Source: Hydractinia symbiolongicarpus (Eukaryota; Cnidaria; Hydrozoa; Anthoathecata; Hydractiniidae). Taken from it: 64,000 nucleotides of DNA. The notes under the pieces are model-generated. The model had not been told where the DNA came from. It did not search any database and saw only the letters and a program-made list of their open reading frames with translations. Position numbers and translations under genes: made by a program. The first letter of the stretch is position 1, and each line of letters begins with the position of its first letter. Positions 43,433-56,000 of this stretch are shown here, piece after piece. The stretch spans positions 9,486,001-9,550,000 of the forward strand of contig NC_079884.1 in NCBI RefSeq assembly GCF_029227915.1. The letters are read 5' to 3'.

Positions 43433-46400
43433 CTAATTACCAAAAGAAAAACCTTTGAATTCAGCGTCTCCTTCGAGAGAGTCAACCAGCGAGTCTTCCG
43501 ACTCTCGCATTTCTTCAGCGTGTTCTAACGACGACCGACTCAATGAGGGTGAAGAAGATGAAGAACACCGTTTACTTGTCCAATAGTGGTACAAAGCTTT
43601 GTGAATAAATATATATTGATGATCTTTATCCACCATGCCTCCCCTAGAAAAGAAGAACAAGAAAATGTGAGCAAAGTTTAAACCAAAATAATGCTTCGAA
43701 AAACAAGATGGTCTGATATCTCCCTCATTTTATTCCCTCGTTTTTTTGAAGTCAGGAATGGCCAAAAATCAAATTCGCATATTTACTTCTATGCTAAAAT
43801 AACATAATTTAATAAAAATATGATTTCTAAGATTATCAGGGATTTCAGTTTAAAACAATAGGTTTACAAATAAGAATAATGACGAGCCTGATTAGAATCT
43901 TGCTAAAACGTGTATTGGTCATTTTAGTTAGCACAAGATTAGCAAATTTAGCTGACTTTTTTGAGATTATAAAAAGGTGTGTAAATTCCCATTCTCCGAT
44001 CTAGCAGACACTGTAATTCACACCTTCCTCCGAATACATAGATCTGAAATTGCTTACCTATCAATTCTCATTCTACTGACTATTTTTAATATATCTACTT
44101 CGTTTTCTTCCTATAAAAATAAATAAATGCAGAAAATTAAAACAGGGAACAAATCTGTCCACGAAAATTATAAACAACTAGAAGTTAGCTTGTGGAAAAA
44201 TACTCGTACTTGCTTCTTTGGTTCACAAATAGACAACGGATATTATTGTAATACTAGTCGTCAACCTGTGGAAAAATCCACGGAGTTTCCCGTCCTTTAT
44301 ATATATATAGCATTCCGTGCCTCTGTAACAGACAGACAAAGCTACATTATTTTCTACTCACGTCAATTTGCGACATCCCTAATGACAACGCAATAAAACA
44401 ACCAGTTCTGCCGCGACCAGCGCTAAATAAAAAAAAACTAGTACAAGTCCAAAAAATACACCAAAACATACATAAAATGATACATCTCTGAAACATTTTA
44501 GTTTGAATATTATTGTCTTAAACATAATTAATTCGCAGTAAAAATTATTTCAATAGCGTAAATTAAGTATTCTCCACAAAGAGAATTAATGTAAATCTTC
44601 GATTAAGCGCCACCCTTTTAGAAAATTTTTTAAAAATAGTGCCCCTCTTGATGAGACGCCTTAGAGCATACACTTTTATCACGAAGGGGCCGCTATTCTA
44701 ATTTGAGCAAGCCAAAAAAATAGCTGAAACTAGTGTAAATTTAGTAATTAAAAAATAGAAAAATTTAGTCTTTTTGCAAGATTGCAAGGAGAGAAAAGAT
44801 TTAAGAGTGGCGCAATCGTTCCCTTCTTGATAAGGGCCTCTCTCGTTTAAGCGTCCCTTTTGAATAAGTACGAAGAACGACTTAGTATATCGAGTATTTG
44901 CGGTAGGTTTTTGTTACCGTTTTACGTCTGTCGTTACCGATTTACGTGTATCAAATTTCTATTGACGGAAGATTTAGAGGATTAAAAAGAAATTTAGTTG
45001 TGTAAGAAGTACAAAAAAGCATTCTCAAGAAAAATAACAATTTTTGAACGTTTGAATAGCTTCAACACCACTCACCTGCAGTGTATAACAACAGGTCCAG
45101 ATTGTGTTGACTGAATCTGTCTCACATCTCTCGTTAAATTCACCACCTGGGTGCAATGCTTAGGTACTTTATGATCTGGCCATCCAGTGAACCAGAAATG
45201 AGTAACTTTACGACATTCTTCAGAACCCTAAAAATGAATTGGCGTCTGCAATCCAGGCCATCTTGAGTTTGTATACTGTTTTTAAACACCAGGTTTCAAA
45301 TTAACACCGGAATTCGAATAAAGACCGGATTTCAAGTTAACACTGAAATTCAAATAAAGACCGGATTTCAAGTTAACACTGGAATTCAAATATACCCAGG
45401 GTTTTAAATGAACAATAGCTAGATTTCAAATAAACGATTAGTTTAAACGAACGATAGATTTGGAATAAACTTAATAAACGATTTTCTCTTGTCAACCAGA
45501 AATCCTCAAGTTGGCACTACGTTGAAACACAGGGGTATAAAACCTCCTTGGTTAAAACAATATAAAGTTTTGTTCAGCATCTACGGTAAAACAAAAACAA
45601 CAATGTTACTTAAATGTAAACTTACTTTGTGGGATGCGTAAAGCGTTAGTATTTTATATCCATCTCGATTCATTTCCGAATCATACGTCACAACCACGTC
45701 GCCGTACGTGATCTGTGTTACGGTGTCAGGTGACGGCCAATATTGCATGCATTTATCCTATTGAACATAATTTAAATGGAAATTAAATTTGACATGTCTT
45801 CAGTGTTAATTTATCGAACTCTTAACTTGATTTTAAAATTATAGATTGCATAAATTTTGTGCTCTATAATGTCACAATATTTTAGAATTTTAAAATGCAT
45901 TTTATTCAGTTTCCAGATAAGTGTTCTTAGCCACAGCATTAAAATTGTTCCAGACAGAAGCAGGTTATGTAGTTCAGACAAGTCAACGGACATCTTTCGA
46001 CAACCAATCAATGTTTTCAAGATGCTAACATCTTTAGTATCACGGAGATAAAACATATTGAGCATCGACATCCCGAAGTTGGGAAATGTCAACGAGAACA
46101 TTTTAATGTAAAACGGCCTTTAAAATACAAGGCTGGATCAGAAAAAAACATAATTCTTAAAATATTAAAAAGATTTCAAATTTACCTTATTTTTTTCTTT
46201 TAGTTTTGTTATCATGACGATAATTGAACAGTTGTATTGCCAAATCATTAACCAAAAATCTGCCAATGTACAAGTTAATGGCCCTAAAATAAATTTAACA
46301 GATGTGTGCAAGCTAATTTATAGAACGTACGCAATATAAGGGGATTTTCGTACCATATTTCATGCTTTACCTGTATGGCTATGTACATATTTCGTGTCTA

Positions 46401-49400
46401 TGTAATCATTTTATGCTTACCTTGTGTGGCTATGTATTGATTTGGCACCCCATTGTAACCCTAATGAAAGAGAAAAAAGTTAAACGATGGATTCTTTTTC
46501 TTTCTTTTCCCCTTTTCCTATTATTAAATGCAAAGTTTCAGTTCAGTTTGTCACAAGCAAGACACAGAATAAACTAAATCCCATCACATCACATAAACTA
46601 CACAGTGTGCACAAGAAAAATTTTCATTTTTAACATATATTGCTCAAATCCACCTTACTTTAATATAATTTGCATTGATGTAAACAGGACTTTCATCTGC
46701 ATCTTTTAATCGAACCATGGTTTTGGAATCTAAGAAGTAATGAATCCACTTGTCAAATAAAAGCATGTATGATGTTTGGGAGAAACGACAAACAGTAAAA
46801 TACTGGAAGTAAACTTTTGCTAATAAAATTTATATTAAATTACATGCTTACAAGTGAGACAGTAAATATAATATGTACAAACTTGGAACTATTTCGGGAT
46901 ATCTGTTCTTTAGACTTGATTTCATATTTGAATCTTTACGAGAAACTGTATTAGGTGGAATGCTCTAAAACAGCAAACAGAACTTGATACTTTTTAGCAT
47001 GAGGGGTCAGCTGGTTAATTAAGGCAAGTATACGCATTGGCAGGATAGCAATGAAACAAAAAAGTGTTTGTTCACATACATCTGGAAGCGATGCTAAACT
47101 CTAAAATACATGTTATGTAATTATGGTTCTGTACACAACTGTAGAAAAAATGACAAATTGTAAAAGGGGCCAACAATATTTTTTTTACAAAAAGCTTGAT
47201 ATAATGTTATTTTTGAAAATATAGTAATTGTATAAAAGGCAATTGTATAAAATAAAAAAAAAATTACCCAAAATTCTTCATGCAGTTCTTTGTCATTATC
47301 TTTTAGCATTTGTAATTCTCTATATCGAATACATCTAGATTTCCGTAAAAGGATTTCTTCTGTTGGACTATGAGTAATAGAACAAACAGGATTTTAATGC
47401 ACCTTAATCAGTACAGCATCTTTCAAATGGTAGTTGATATGCTGGTAATTCCAAAAATGCGATTTTTTTAAACATATATTCTTACGTTTACCTTTCATGT
47501 GCAATGAAATCATAGACAGGTGTGACAGGTGATAAATCAATTATCAGAGATGCTGATGATCCACGTCTAAGTAAAAGAAATAACGCACATATACCCCTGT
47601 CTCAGGAAATATACAAAAAATTCACTTTAAGCAACCATAGTAGAAAGAAAGAAAGTTTTTATTTCACTTTAAGTTCACTTCAAGTGAGATTTTTACATGT
47701 TAAATGTTTTTTTACATAAAAATAACACTGCTCACCTTGATTGTAACAACGTTCTTGATTTATCGCTTGAGCTGTTTCCAGTGCTACCACGAGAGCTACC
47801 TCTTACAGATGAACCAACTGGGAATAACAAATCAACTGGTGGTTGCACATAACACGGCGGTGTGGTTTCTATCGGACTATTGAGCGGATAAACCACCTTG
47901 TCCTTATACTTTGTTGGAGATGTGAATGAGAATATAGGGGTGGAGTTCTTTTGTGGTGCATATAAAAACTTCTTAGGCGACACTGAGAAAGAATTTCTGC
48001 TTTTTATTGGAGATATCGCTAAACTACTATGCCGCCTCGTGTCACGCAATGAAGACCCACTGGGAATTTCACCTTCTTCTATATTTTTCTTTTTCATACA
48101 CATCTAAAGAAACAACAATAACAAAAACATCTTTATATTTTGATGGCCCTACCTTAAATAATATATATCACTTGTGAGCATTCACTATGGAAGACTACAG
48201 AAATAAACATACGTACAACTATAAAGACACAGATGATGACCAACAAAACAATGCCACATATGGCAAGGACGATTGGTAACCATGTGTTGTGTGTGAAAGG
48301 TAAAGAAGACATGGACAATATTCTTGCCTCGTTGACCTAAAGATTTAAAATTTTATACCAAAATTAATTAAGTACATGAAATCAAATACGTTTAACTTCT
48401 TTGTTATTTCCTAGAGTAATGTCAACACCCTTTTAACAATAATTTGGAGCAACACAACCATAAAACTTGTTTTTCAGTTTTAACATACACATTCCTAAAA
48501 TTGTGAATTTTAAAGATTTTGGTGTTGCCCTAAAGCATCAACCCTTAATAAAGTATCTTAAGAAATTGGCTTTGGATCACAGAATTATGATAATTTATAA
48601 TTTTTAGGGTTACGTGATATATACATAAAAACTTATTGCAAGAGATCGTTCATATGGGACTGTATTGGATCACTTCATAACACCATGCCCTTATTACTTA
48701 CACAAAAAAATTCAATTTAAAAAATGGATAAATAACTCAAAGTATAATATATTCCAAATGATGTCTTTACCCTAGAGAACTTTTAAAGTTACATGCAAAT
48801 GCACAAAACACTAAAACATCCACCTTGCTATAAAACTTTGTAACATTATATTTTTGAAGGAATCCCCTCATGTTTCCACTTGTCATTAATCTTTCCAACT
48901 TATGGGTTGGCACATAAAGCGATGAAGACACCTTTGATAGTTTTGCTGGTATGTGATACAAACAATACAGATCCAACAGCACAGTAGAAACAGCAGACTA
49001 AAACACAAATATTTTTGTAGCATTTATTAGTTAATAGTTATTTAGACAAAAGGCCGTCTTTAATTAATTTTTGGTTTGCTGCAGGTTCAGTTGGTTGGCA
49101 GATTTTTTTTTACCTTTCTATCAGACAAAAAAAGATTTTATCAGATGTTGTTGTAAATACAATCGTTATTTTGACTTTTTTCTAAACGAGTTGACATATC
49201 GGGACATGCTAATGTCAATATATCTTTAAAAGTCTGTTCTTTGTCAAGCTTTAATATCTTGTTTTTAAGAAGAAATGATGATCTTGAAGCTGAACGCTAC
49301 ACAGACATTGGCGCCACCTTACTAACTTGAAAGATGTCAGCGTAAATACATATGGTACATACATGTAAACATAATAGGTGCTTGAAGTGCACTATCATGG

Positions 49401-52400
49401 CGTAATCTGTTGTTTGATTATTCATTTACTTAGCAATTTGTTTGCTATATTTTTTATCTAACTATACCTATACCTTATGGAAAAATAATTTGAGTCGGTA
49501 GTTTAACTGTTTTGGGGTCGGAAATCGGCGAAATACTGGGAAAATAAAAGAATGTTGAAAAATCCCAACCTAAACTTTTTAAGGTTGGCGAGAAATTACG
49601 AAGGTCGGTCTGAAAACAAAATTTTTTTAAGGACGGCCTAATATAAAAGCATTCAATGAAATATACTTGGCTAAATTTCTCACCTCACTTGCTTCAGAAA
49701 TAAGACATCTCACACCTTTGTATTTGATGTGATTTTCAATATCTTGCAGAAATTCTGGTTCAAGCAGCAAAAAATGTTCTAGTGGTACAGCTAAAGTCTT
49801 AAAAATGAAAAATGTTAACATTTAAATAAAAAAAACTAAAACGTTAAGGTGATAAATAAAGTTCAATTCACCTACCATAACTAAAACATGCTTCACGTTA
49901 TTGTTGGAGAGGGTGCTTTGAGTTGGTTCTACTGATTTTTTCACTTCATGTTTTGTATTGTGATATTTCTGTGTTTCCGAATGTTTTATATGATTCTTAA
50001 CAAGTTCTCTTAACACAGCATCTTTCAATAACTCTCGAAACACAACTCTTTCATACATGTTTTGATCGGTGTTTGCTTCTGAGATGCCAATTGGACCTGC
50101 ACATCAGTGATAAAAAAGTTAGAGATTGAAATCTTATGTACTGACACAGCAACATCTTAAGTTTTTGGCATATGGTAGGTAAACTTCGGTATTACTCTAT
50201 TGGTGAGTAGAAAACACTGGTATACTTTGTAACATAACAGCCAGGGTTGTGGATACAAAAATTTGACATTTTAGCATAAGTCTATAAGTCAAGGGCAGGG
50301 CAAAGATCTACTCATGTTTGTTAAAACATGGCAAAAAAGCTTAAAAAAATAAGTTACTGAAGTTGTTTATACATGAAAAATACTAGCACTGCTATACATG
50401 CCTCACCCTAATTAAATTGTGAACTAGGGGTACGACCTTGTGCTGAAATTGTCTGTACAACAATATCATACCAAGTTCTTATAAATATCAAAGAGTTTGG
50501 ATCTAATTCGCTTTTTTATTAAAGAATGTTTAGAACAGTTTAAAAATTGAAAGACTTTCAATCCATGTCTAGGGTGTAATCCAACATCCTCAGATCCTGA
50601 ATTTCAGAATTCATTAGAGAAGCTATTTACTCCAAAATATGGACTTATTTTATACAAGTGGTGAAGGAATAAAATTTCACTATACCTTAAGCCATTCTGG
50701 GATTTGGGATTGGGCAACCACTATTTTAGGTTACTGGACCACACTGATATCAGGTAGAGAATTACTTTTTCCTTTAAAGTGAGCAGAATTTTTTTGCAAT
50801 CACAAACCCTGGTACAATGTTGACACAATAGCAAAGAATTGAAACATTCAATCTGCACCATATACATTTTGTCAGAAGTGTCAAAAATAAAAAAATGTCT
50901 GATCTTTGCCACTTCAAGGTCAGAATGTGCGAGCACTTAGGGATATCACATCTTACAAAGTATCCCTAAGTGTTAAAAACCTTTTAACAGTTATCATCCA
51001 TCTGCTGTCGGAGTCATAGATAGAATGTGATTATGCTCCATCGTTTCGTAATTTTACTGTGTTATGCAGGGAAAGTAATGACTATTGTAGCATGAAATTT
51101 TCTATTGCTGTTGATATGCAAATTTTATTTCAAACGACATGTAATTTTTAAAAAAACCTTTTGTATTTGATCATTTTGGACAAGGTGCGGATGTCACCAA
51201 AAACTTTTTAAAAAAATTGGCTTTGTCGAAAAAAATTTGTAATCTTTGCTCGTTTAATGTTTCCTACATAACCGGCCATTAGAAACAGTATAAATTGAGA
51301 AACAAATCCTTTTTTCACAAAATTCGCCAAATGTTAGGACTTACAGCGCTTAAAGGGGAAGCCAGTTAAAAATCACTTTTTTCTTTTTTTGTTTTATACG
51401 TACTCAGAAAAGCATAAGAAATAAAAAAAACTTACTTCACTTGTTTCTCCTATTTAAAATTGTTGTACAAGCCTTCACATATTGAATTTTTTTCGCGTGA
51501 TTCCATTTAGGACAACGTCTAAGCGAGGGCAGAGAACTTCACGTTAAGACCTATAGCTTACATTAAATCGTTTTTTGTATGTAATTTACGTTTAAATCTT
51601 TAAAAAATGGTTAGTTGCTCTTCGTTTCAATGTACCAATCGATCAGAGAAGTGTAAAGAAATAAGTTTTCACAGAATCCCGTCTGTGAAAAAGAAAGAAC
51701 TCAAAAATGGCTAAACAAAACACATCGATCTACCAAGCGATGGTAAGCAGTGGCATTGCAGGACGCATACAAGCTGATATTTAGTTTGTATGTAAGCAAT
51801 GTAGACAACATTTTCCGGCTTAAATGATGTACACCAGTGGCTTACTAAAAATAGATGATAAATCCTGTTACTTAAGTGATATCTTCTGTAGTTATGGGTG
51901 TCGAAAAAAGTGTTACTTGTGGGATAGGTTCTGTTAGGAAAAAGCATAGAGTCTTGTAGATTGAGGTAAAAGGTAAGTTGAATAAGGCCAGTATAAAAGT
52001 GTTATGTTGTATGGAAGTGAGAAATGGGCAGTGAAACAGGAAGATATTCATTGTTTATAAAGGAATGCTTATATGTAAACGGTTAGGTGGATGTGCAACA
52101 TCAGTTTGAGAGACAGAAAGAGTTCAGAGCTAAAAAGCAGGATAAAAGTATCTGTAGCATTAGGTATGTTATCCAGATAAGATGATTCAGTTGGCTGAGA
52201 CATTTGGAAAGAATGGAGGATAACTGGGTAAGAAAGTGTAGAGATTTGATAGTATCTGGAGCCAAGTCCCATACAAAAGATTTGGTAGGATATAATAAGG
52301 ACAGACTTTTAGGCAGAGAAATTTGAGTTAGAACTAACAGTTTAGGTCAGATTGATTATTAATTTACTCCATCCAACCACACTATGGAATGTGGTTGGAT

Positions 52401-52829
52401 GGAGTTGGATGGAGTTAACATGGAATATAGACGTTAAGGGTCAATGAAGATGATAATGATGAAAAATCAAGAGTTTTCCAGTTTGTAAATATTTTGGGCA
52501 TGTTCAGGAAAGTTTAAGAGTTGTGATCCTGTGTTAAGATGTGCAGCTTATTAGCACCTTGTGCTATAATGTGAAGTTTCAGGACCTTTTAAAGTTACCT
52601 TGCTAGGAAACTGACTACACACAAAAGGCTGTGGACCAAGAAGACAGTCATTAGTATGAGCTATCCAGACCACCCTTGGTGATAAACGAAGGACTAAAAG
52701 ATCCCATGACCAATCGATATGAAACATAAAAACTGAATAGTTAGCTAAGAAATTACCTGCATGAATTGAAAGACATAACGTTGCTAGAAAATTAAGTGCT
52801 GCACAGATCATTCCTTTCGCGCAATACAT
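43433..52829 (-). CDS. Receptor-type KIM-family protein tyrosine phosphatase (PTPRR/PTPN5/PTPN7-like)
   Basis: This is a single-pass membrane phosphatase expected to bind and dephosphorylate MAP kinases. Eighteen phase-consistent exons give 721 aa: 52829-52757, 50096-49876, 49797-49684, 48997-48824, 48336-48217, 48103-47736, 47566-47492, 47367-47268, 47100-47080, 46964-46883, 46729-46659, 46460-46421, 46283-46186, 45757-45626, 45227-45076, 44422-44362, 44110-44058, 43643-43433. A signal peptide occupies 1-24. The ectodomain of about 185 residues is unrecognised. The membrane helix lies at about 212-234 ([19 protein letters not shown]). The kinase-interaction motif at 353-368, [16 protein letters not shown], has Ser360 placed like the protein kinase A site of vertebrate members. 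The catalytic domain spans about 435-690 with [15 protein letters not shown] (Asp581), and [11 protein letters not shown] (Cys613, Arg619). The Q-loop reads MVDKDHQY, with Asp657 where the first Gln usually stands. A Ser-rich acidic tail follows. The first intron holds LINE and THAP relics. Confidence 0.93.
45285..45480 (+). repeat. Short tandem repeats in phosphatase intron
   Basis: Units with GACCGGATTTCAAGTTAACACT and GAAATTCAAATAAA recur two to four times with period about 36, then decay into TTTCAAATAAACGA variants. The array is non-coding. Confidence 0.7.
51607..51715 (+). pseudogene. THAP-domain N-terminal fragment
   Basis: From an ATG, about 36 codons read [16 protein letters not shown]...[16 protein letters not shown] and then stop. 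Cys-x4-Cys followed by the FHRxP motif is how THAP zinc-binding domains begin. The later Cys-His pair is absent because LINE sequence takes over at about 51715-51740. It is a truncated relic of a THAP gene or THAP-bearing transposon. Confidence 0.5.
51740..52450 (+). mobile_element. LINE copy, decayed, with uninterrupted 3' end
   Basis: This is the same family as 8594-9748/3550-3756 in opposite orientation. It has the cysteine stretch [10 protein letters not shown] followed by MMYTSGLL, then [14 protein letters not shown]-type residues, and a region matching [12 protein letters not shown] with RRTDF..., then a 3' end in GAT repeats. Multiple stops and frameshifts are present. The 3' region contains a perfect 16-bp hairpin (52366-52405). 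It serves as an empty-site comparison for the copia insertion at 3757. Confidence 0.75.
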
Positions 52830-53064
52830 TTAAAACTGCTCACTTCAAAACAAGACTGCGATGACATGCAGCTTGTGAGCAGCCATGATATTCGACGGGA
52901 AATAAAACTTTGTTGACAAAAATGCCAAGTTATAAAACCGCGGGTAAAACGGGGGTAATTCGCGGGAGGAACCCCATTCAAAATTTTATGCAAAACCGAA
53001 AGCGTTTTGGATTGTTTTGTGAATTATCAGTCGAATATCGTGTCTGGCTAGAACTTTTAGTGAG
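52830..53064. promoter_or_regulatory. Divergent promoter region between phosphatase and PS synthase genes
   Basis: Only 235 bp separates the two start codons, which point away from each other. Within it a locally GC-richer patch (about 52936-52975, ACCGCGGGTAAAACGGGGG and GCGGGAGG) stands out from the AT-rich background. That fits a shared promoter core. No TATA box is obvious. Longer 5' untranslated exons would change this picture. Confidence 0.5.
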
Positions 53065-56000
53065 ATGACATTATCTGATACTGTCAGGACAAGAAATTCG
53101 ATAAGAGAAAGCAGACCAAGGAACGAATACAATAATGAAGTTCTGGCGACAGGAGACAATATTAGCCGTTTCCATTCACAAATATCTTTGTTTGGGTAAG
53201 TGCTAGTTGCTAGTATAGTTATAATATTTTGGCCTCAAATATCCCTAAATTTGAAGATAGAGGTTTATCATGACACATCTGTGTATCAGTTTTCTACTGA
53301 AAATAGTTTACCCTGATCAGACCTAAGATCACGACGAGCCAAGTATGATCAGCGTAATCAAAATAAAATAGAGCTACTTTGTGCATCACTATAGATAGAT
53401 CTGGAGCAAGCTGGATTCGACCTGCAGTCAGTAGTCACAAGAACTGACAATATGTTAGTAACACATAGTAACATTTAATTCAATATAGCTACTCTTGTTT
53501 CATATAAAAATGTACTTTTAGAGTTTGATCATGTACTAGTGAGTATGCAGATTTGCTACTTTTGCTAAGATCTCACTTTTTTCAAAGATTTCTCACAAAA
53601 GGTGTAGCTAAATGGCATCACATGAAAAAAAGCAAGCCTAGTTTTCCTTTTTTTCACCTAGATCTTGCCGGAAATTCATTTTTGATTTTTATATAATTTG
53701 AAATTAAAGCATGTGCTTTCTTGAACAATATTAAAAACATCCTCCTCAAGCCTATTTGGGTGGGGCCTTCAACAAATGATTTTCTTCTTTATTATGGACA
53801 TGGGCTGATTGACTTGACTCCCTCTTCCATCTGGATGGACCAAGAAATATTAATAAAGTAGTGTAGTTCGGGATCTATGTTATAATAAAATAATTTTGTT
53901 TCTACTAAGATAATTTCAACAATCCTTGTTTAGTTGAAAAGGGAAACGTAAGTTTTGAATAATAACAAAATAATTCACTAAAACCTCTTACAAGCATAAA
54001 CCTACCTCTATGTACAGTCAGAATTTATGCAAGCTTTTAATGTAATTATAAGAGTTATTATTATTACTATTATTTACCCCAGATAGCTTTTTTGGCTTCT
54101 AATGGTACTGTTATATCAAGGAGAGTCCTGCTAAGGGGATTTTATAGTACAAGCACTCAACTAGACAATTTCTCTAGGATATTAATCCTATTCTCGTGCT
54201 GAATTAACCAGAAAGGATCAATTTTATAGTCTTTGACAAGACTCGGCCTAGGTTTGAACCCAAATCCTTCCAGATAGATAATAATTTATCCATAATACAT
54301 AATAGAATATGTATATAAATACTTTTGTGTTGGCTGGAATTCAAGTTCCTTTTTTGGTTGGAAAGCAATATCAATTAGCGGTTGGAAAAACAGAATAGAA
54401 AAGTGACAACCCTGTAATATATATTACTTATATAAGTTTAGGGATAACACATTTTAGAATAAAATGATATGTTTTGGCTCAAGTCTTCGCTGGACATCAA
54501 CTGAAGCTTGAGCCGGAATATATTGTTTTATTCTGAAATGCCTTTTTCCTTAAACTTATATTATACATGTACACATTTATTGTATTGGCTTACACATATG
54601 TTATGTATTATTTATATTTATATTTGTATGTGTATTTTCTTTTCATTTTAGCCAGTCACACACAATCAGTGTTCTGCTTATGTTGATTATTGTCTTGTGT
54701 TATGTCGCTGTTGTTGAAAATTCGACAGATAATTCGTCGGAATACAATGCAAAAAGGTATTTCTTTGTATATATAAAAATAATGGTTCTTTTCTTTATGC
54801 TATGAAGCTAATGTATGTGAAGTTGACAATTCAGGATCTGAAAGCACACCTAAAACATCTTTCACTAGCACAAATGCCAAAATATTTCAGAATAAGCCAG
54901 CAACTGCTTAATTAGCTTTTTATGTATATACTAGTTTCTCCAATACCTGCTTCTTTCAGGGGTGTCATTGCCTGTTTTGCAGTTTTTATGGCGTTCGGAG
55001 TAACACAAGTAAAAGATGGACCGTTTCTACGTCCTCATCCAGGTAAAAAAAAATTTTTACTGAGAAAAGTTATCACTTTAGAGTTCAAGTTATCACTTTA
55101 CAGTTAAATTTCGATTGATGTAGTCTGTAATTTATGGTATATGTTTTTAGCATTTTGGCGCCTTGTCGTGTGTGCAAGTATCATATACGAATTATGTCTA
55201 ATATTTCTTCTGTTTCAAGTAAGTGTTGTTCATATGCACTTTGTAAAATTGATGCAAATCAGCCATCAATAATAATAATAATACTTTTATTACTTTTATT
55301 TTTTGTTTTTTTTTATACTTTTATTTCTTGTTTTTTTTTTGTTTTTTTTTAAAAATGTCACACTGCAACTTCATACTAACAATAAAAATATCCTAATCTT
55401 TGCCGTCTTTTCTTTAAGACTGCGACAGATGCGAGACGTTGGATGTCACACATCGATCCAGCTTTAGGAAAGGACTTACCTGAACATGATTATGGTGGTA
55501 ACTGTTTAATCTATGATAAAAATAACACAGAAAACCCATGGCATAATGTGTGGGTAAGACCTCTGAAAAAAACCTTTAATAGTGAAAGAGAGTAACTGCG
55601 TGAATATGAAATCTGTTTCTTTACTGAATTATATTTAAATTGTTAGTGGAAAGGGTTATGACTTACATAAGTAAAGTAAGTTTTAGGTTAAGTAAATTTT
55701 AACCCTAAACTTTCAACAACCAAGTTTATTAGTTAGGAGTGAAGTGTATCAGTGGAAGGGATTACGTATAGGTAATTTTTGTTCTTTTTCAGGACAAGTT
55801 TGATGCGTTTGTTCCTGCACATTTTATTGGTTGGTGGATAAAAACTTTGATACTTCGGGACTACTGGATGACGTTTATTTTAAGTTTGATGTTTGAGATA
55901 AACGAATACTCTCTTCAACATCAACTTCCAAACTTCTCTGAATGTTGGTGGGATCACGTATGTGGATTTTTAATATCTTTTTATCTCTATGGTTTTAAAC

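Larger units (their letters stand above)
50097..52756 (-). other. Phosphatase intron 1 with mobile-element relics
   Basis: This 2.7-kb intron follows the signal-peptide exon (donor CAG/GTAATT at 52757/52756). The next exon's phase fits this donor exactly and not the alternative GTAACT donor further down. It contains a THAP-like fragment and a LINE copy on the + strand, both defunct. Confidence 0.75.

Noticed and set aside
52599-52756. Extension of the first phosphatase exon to a second donor (AAG/GTAACT)
   Set aside because: That donor ends in phase 0, which does not fit the next exon, whereas CAG/GTAATT at 52757 ends in phase 1 and does.
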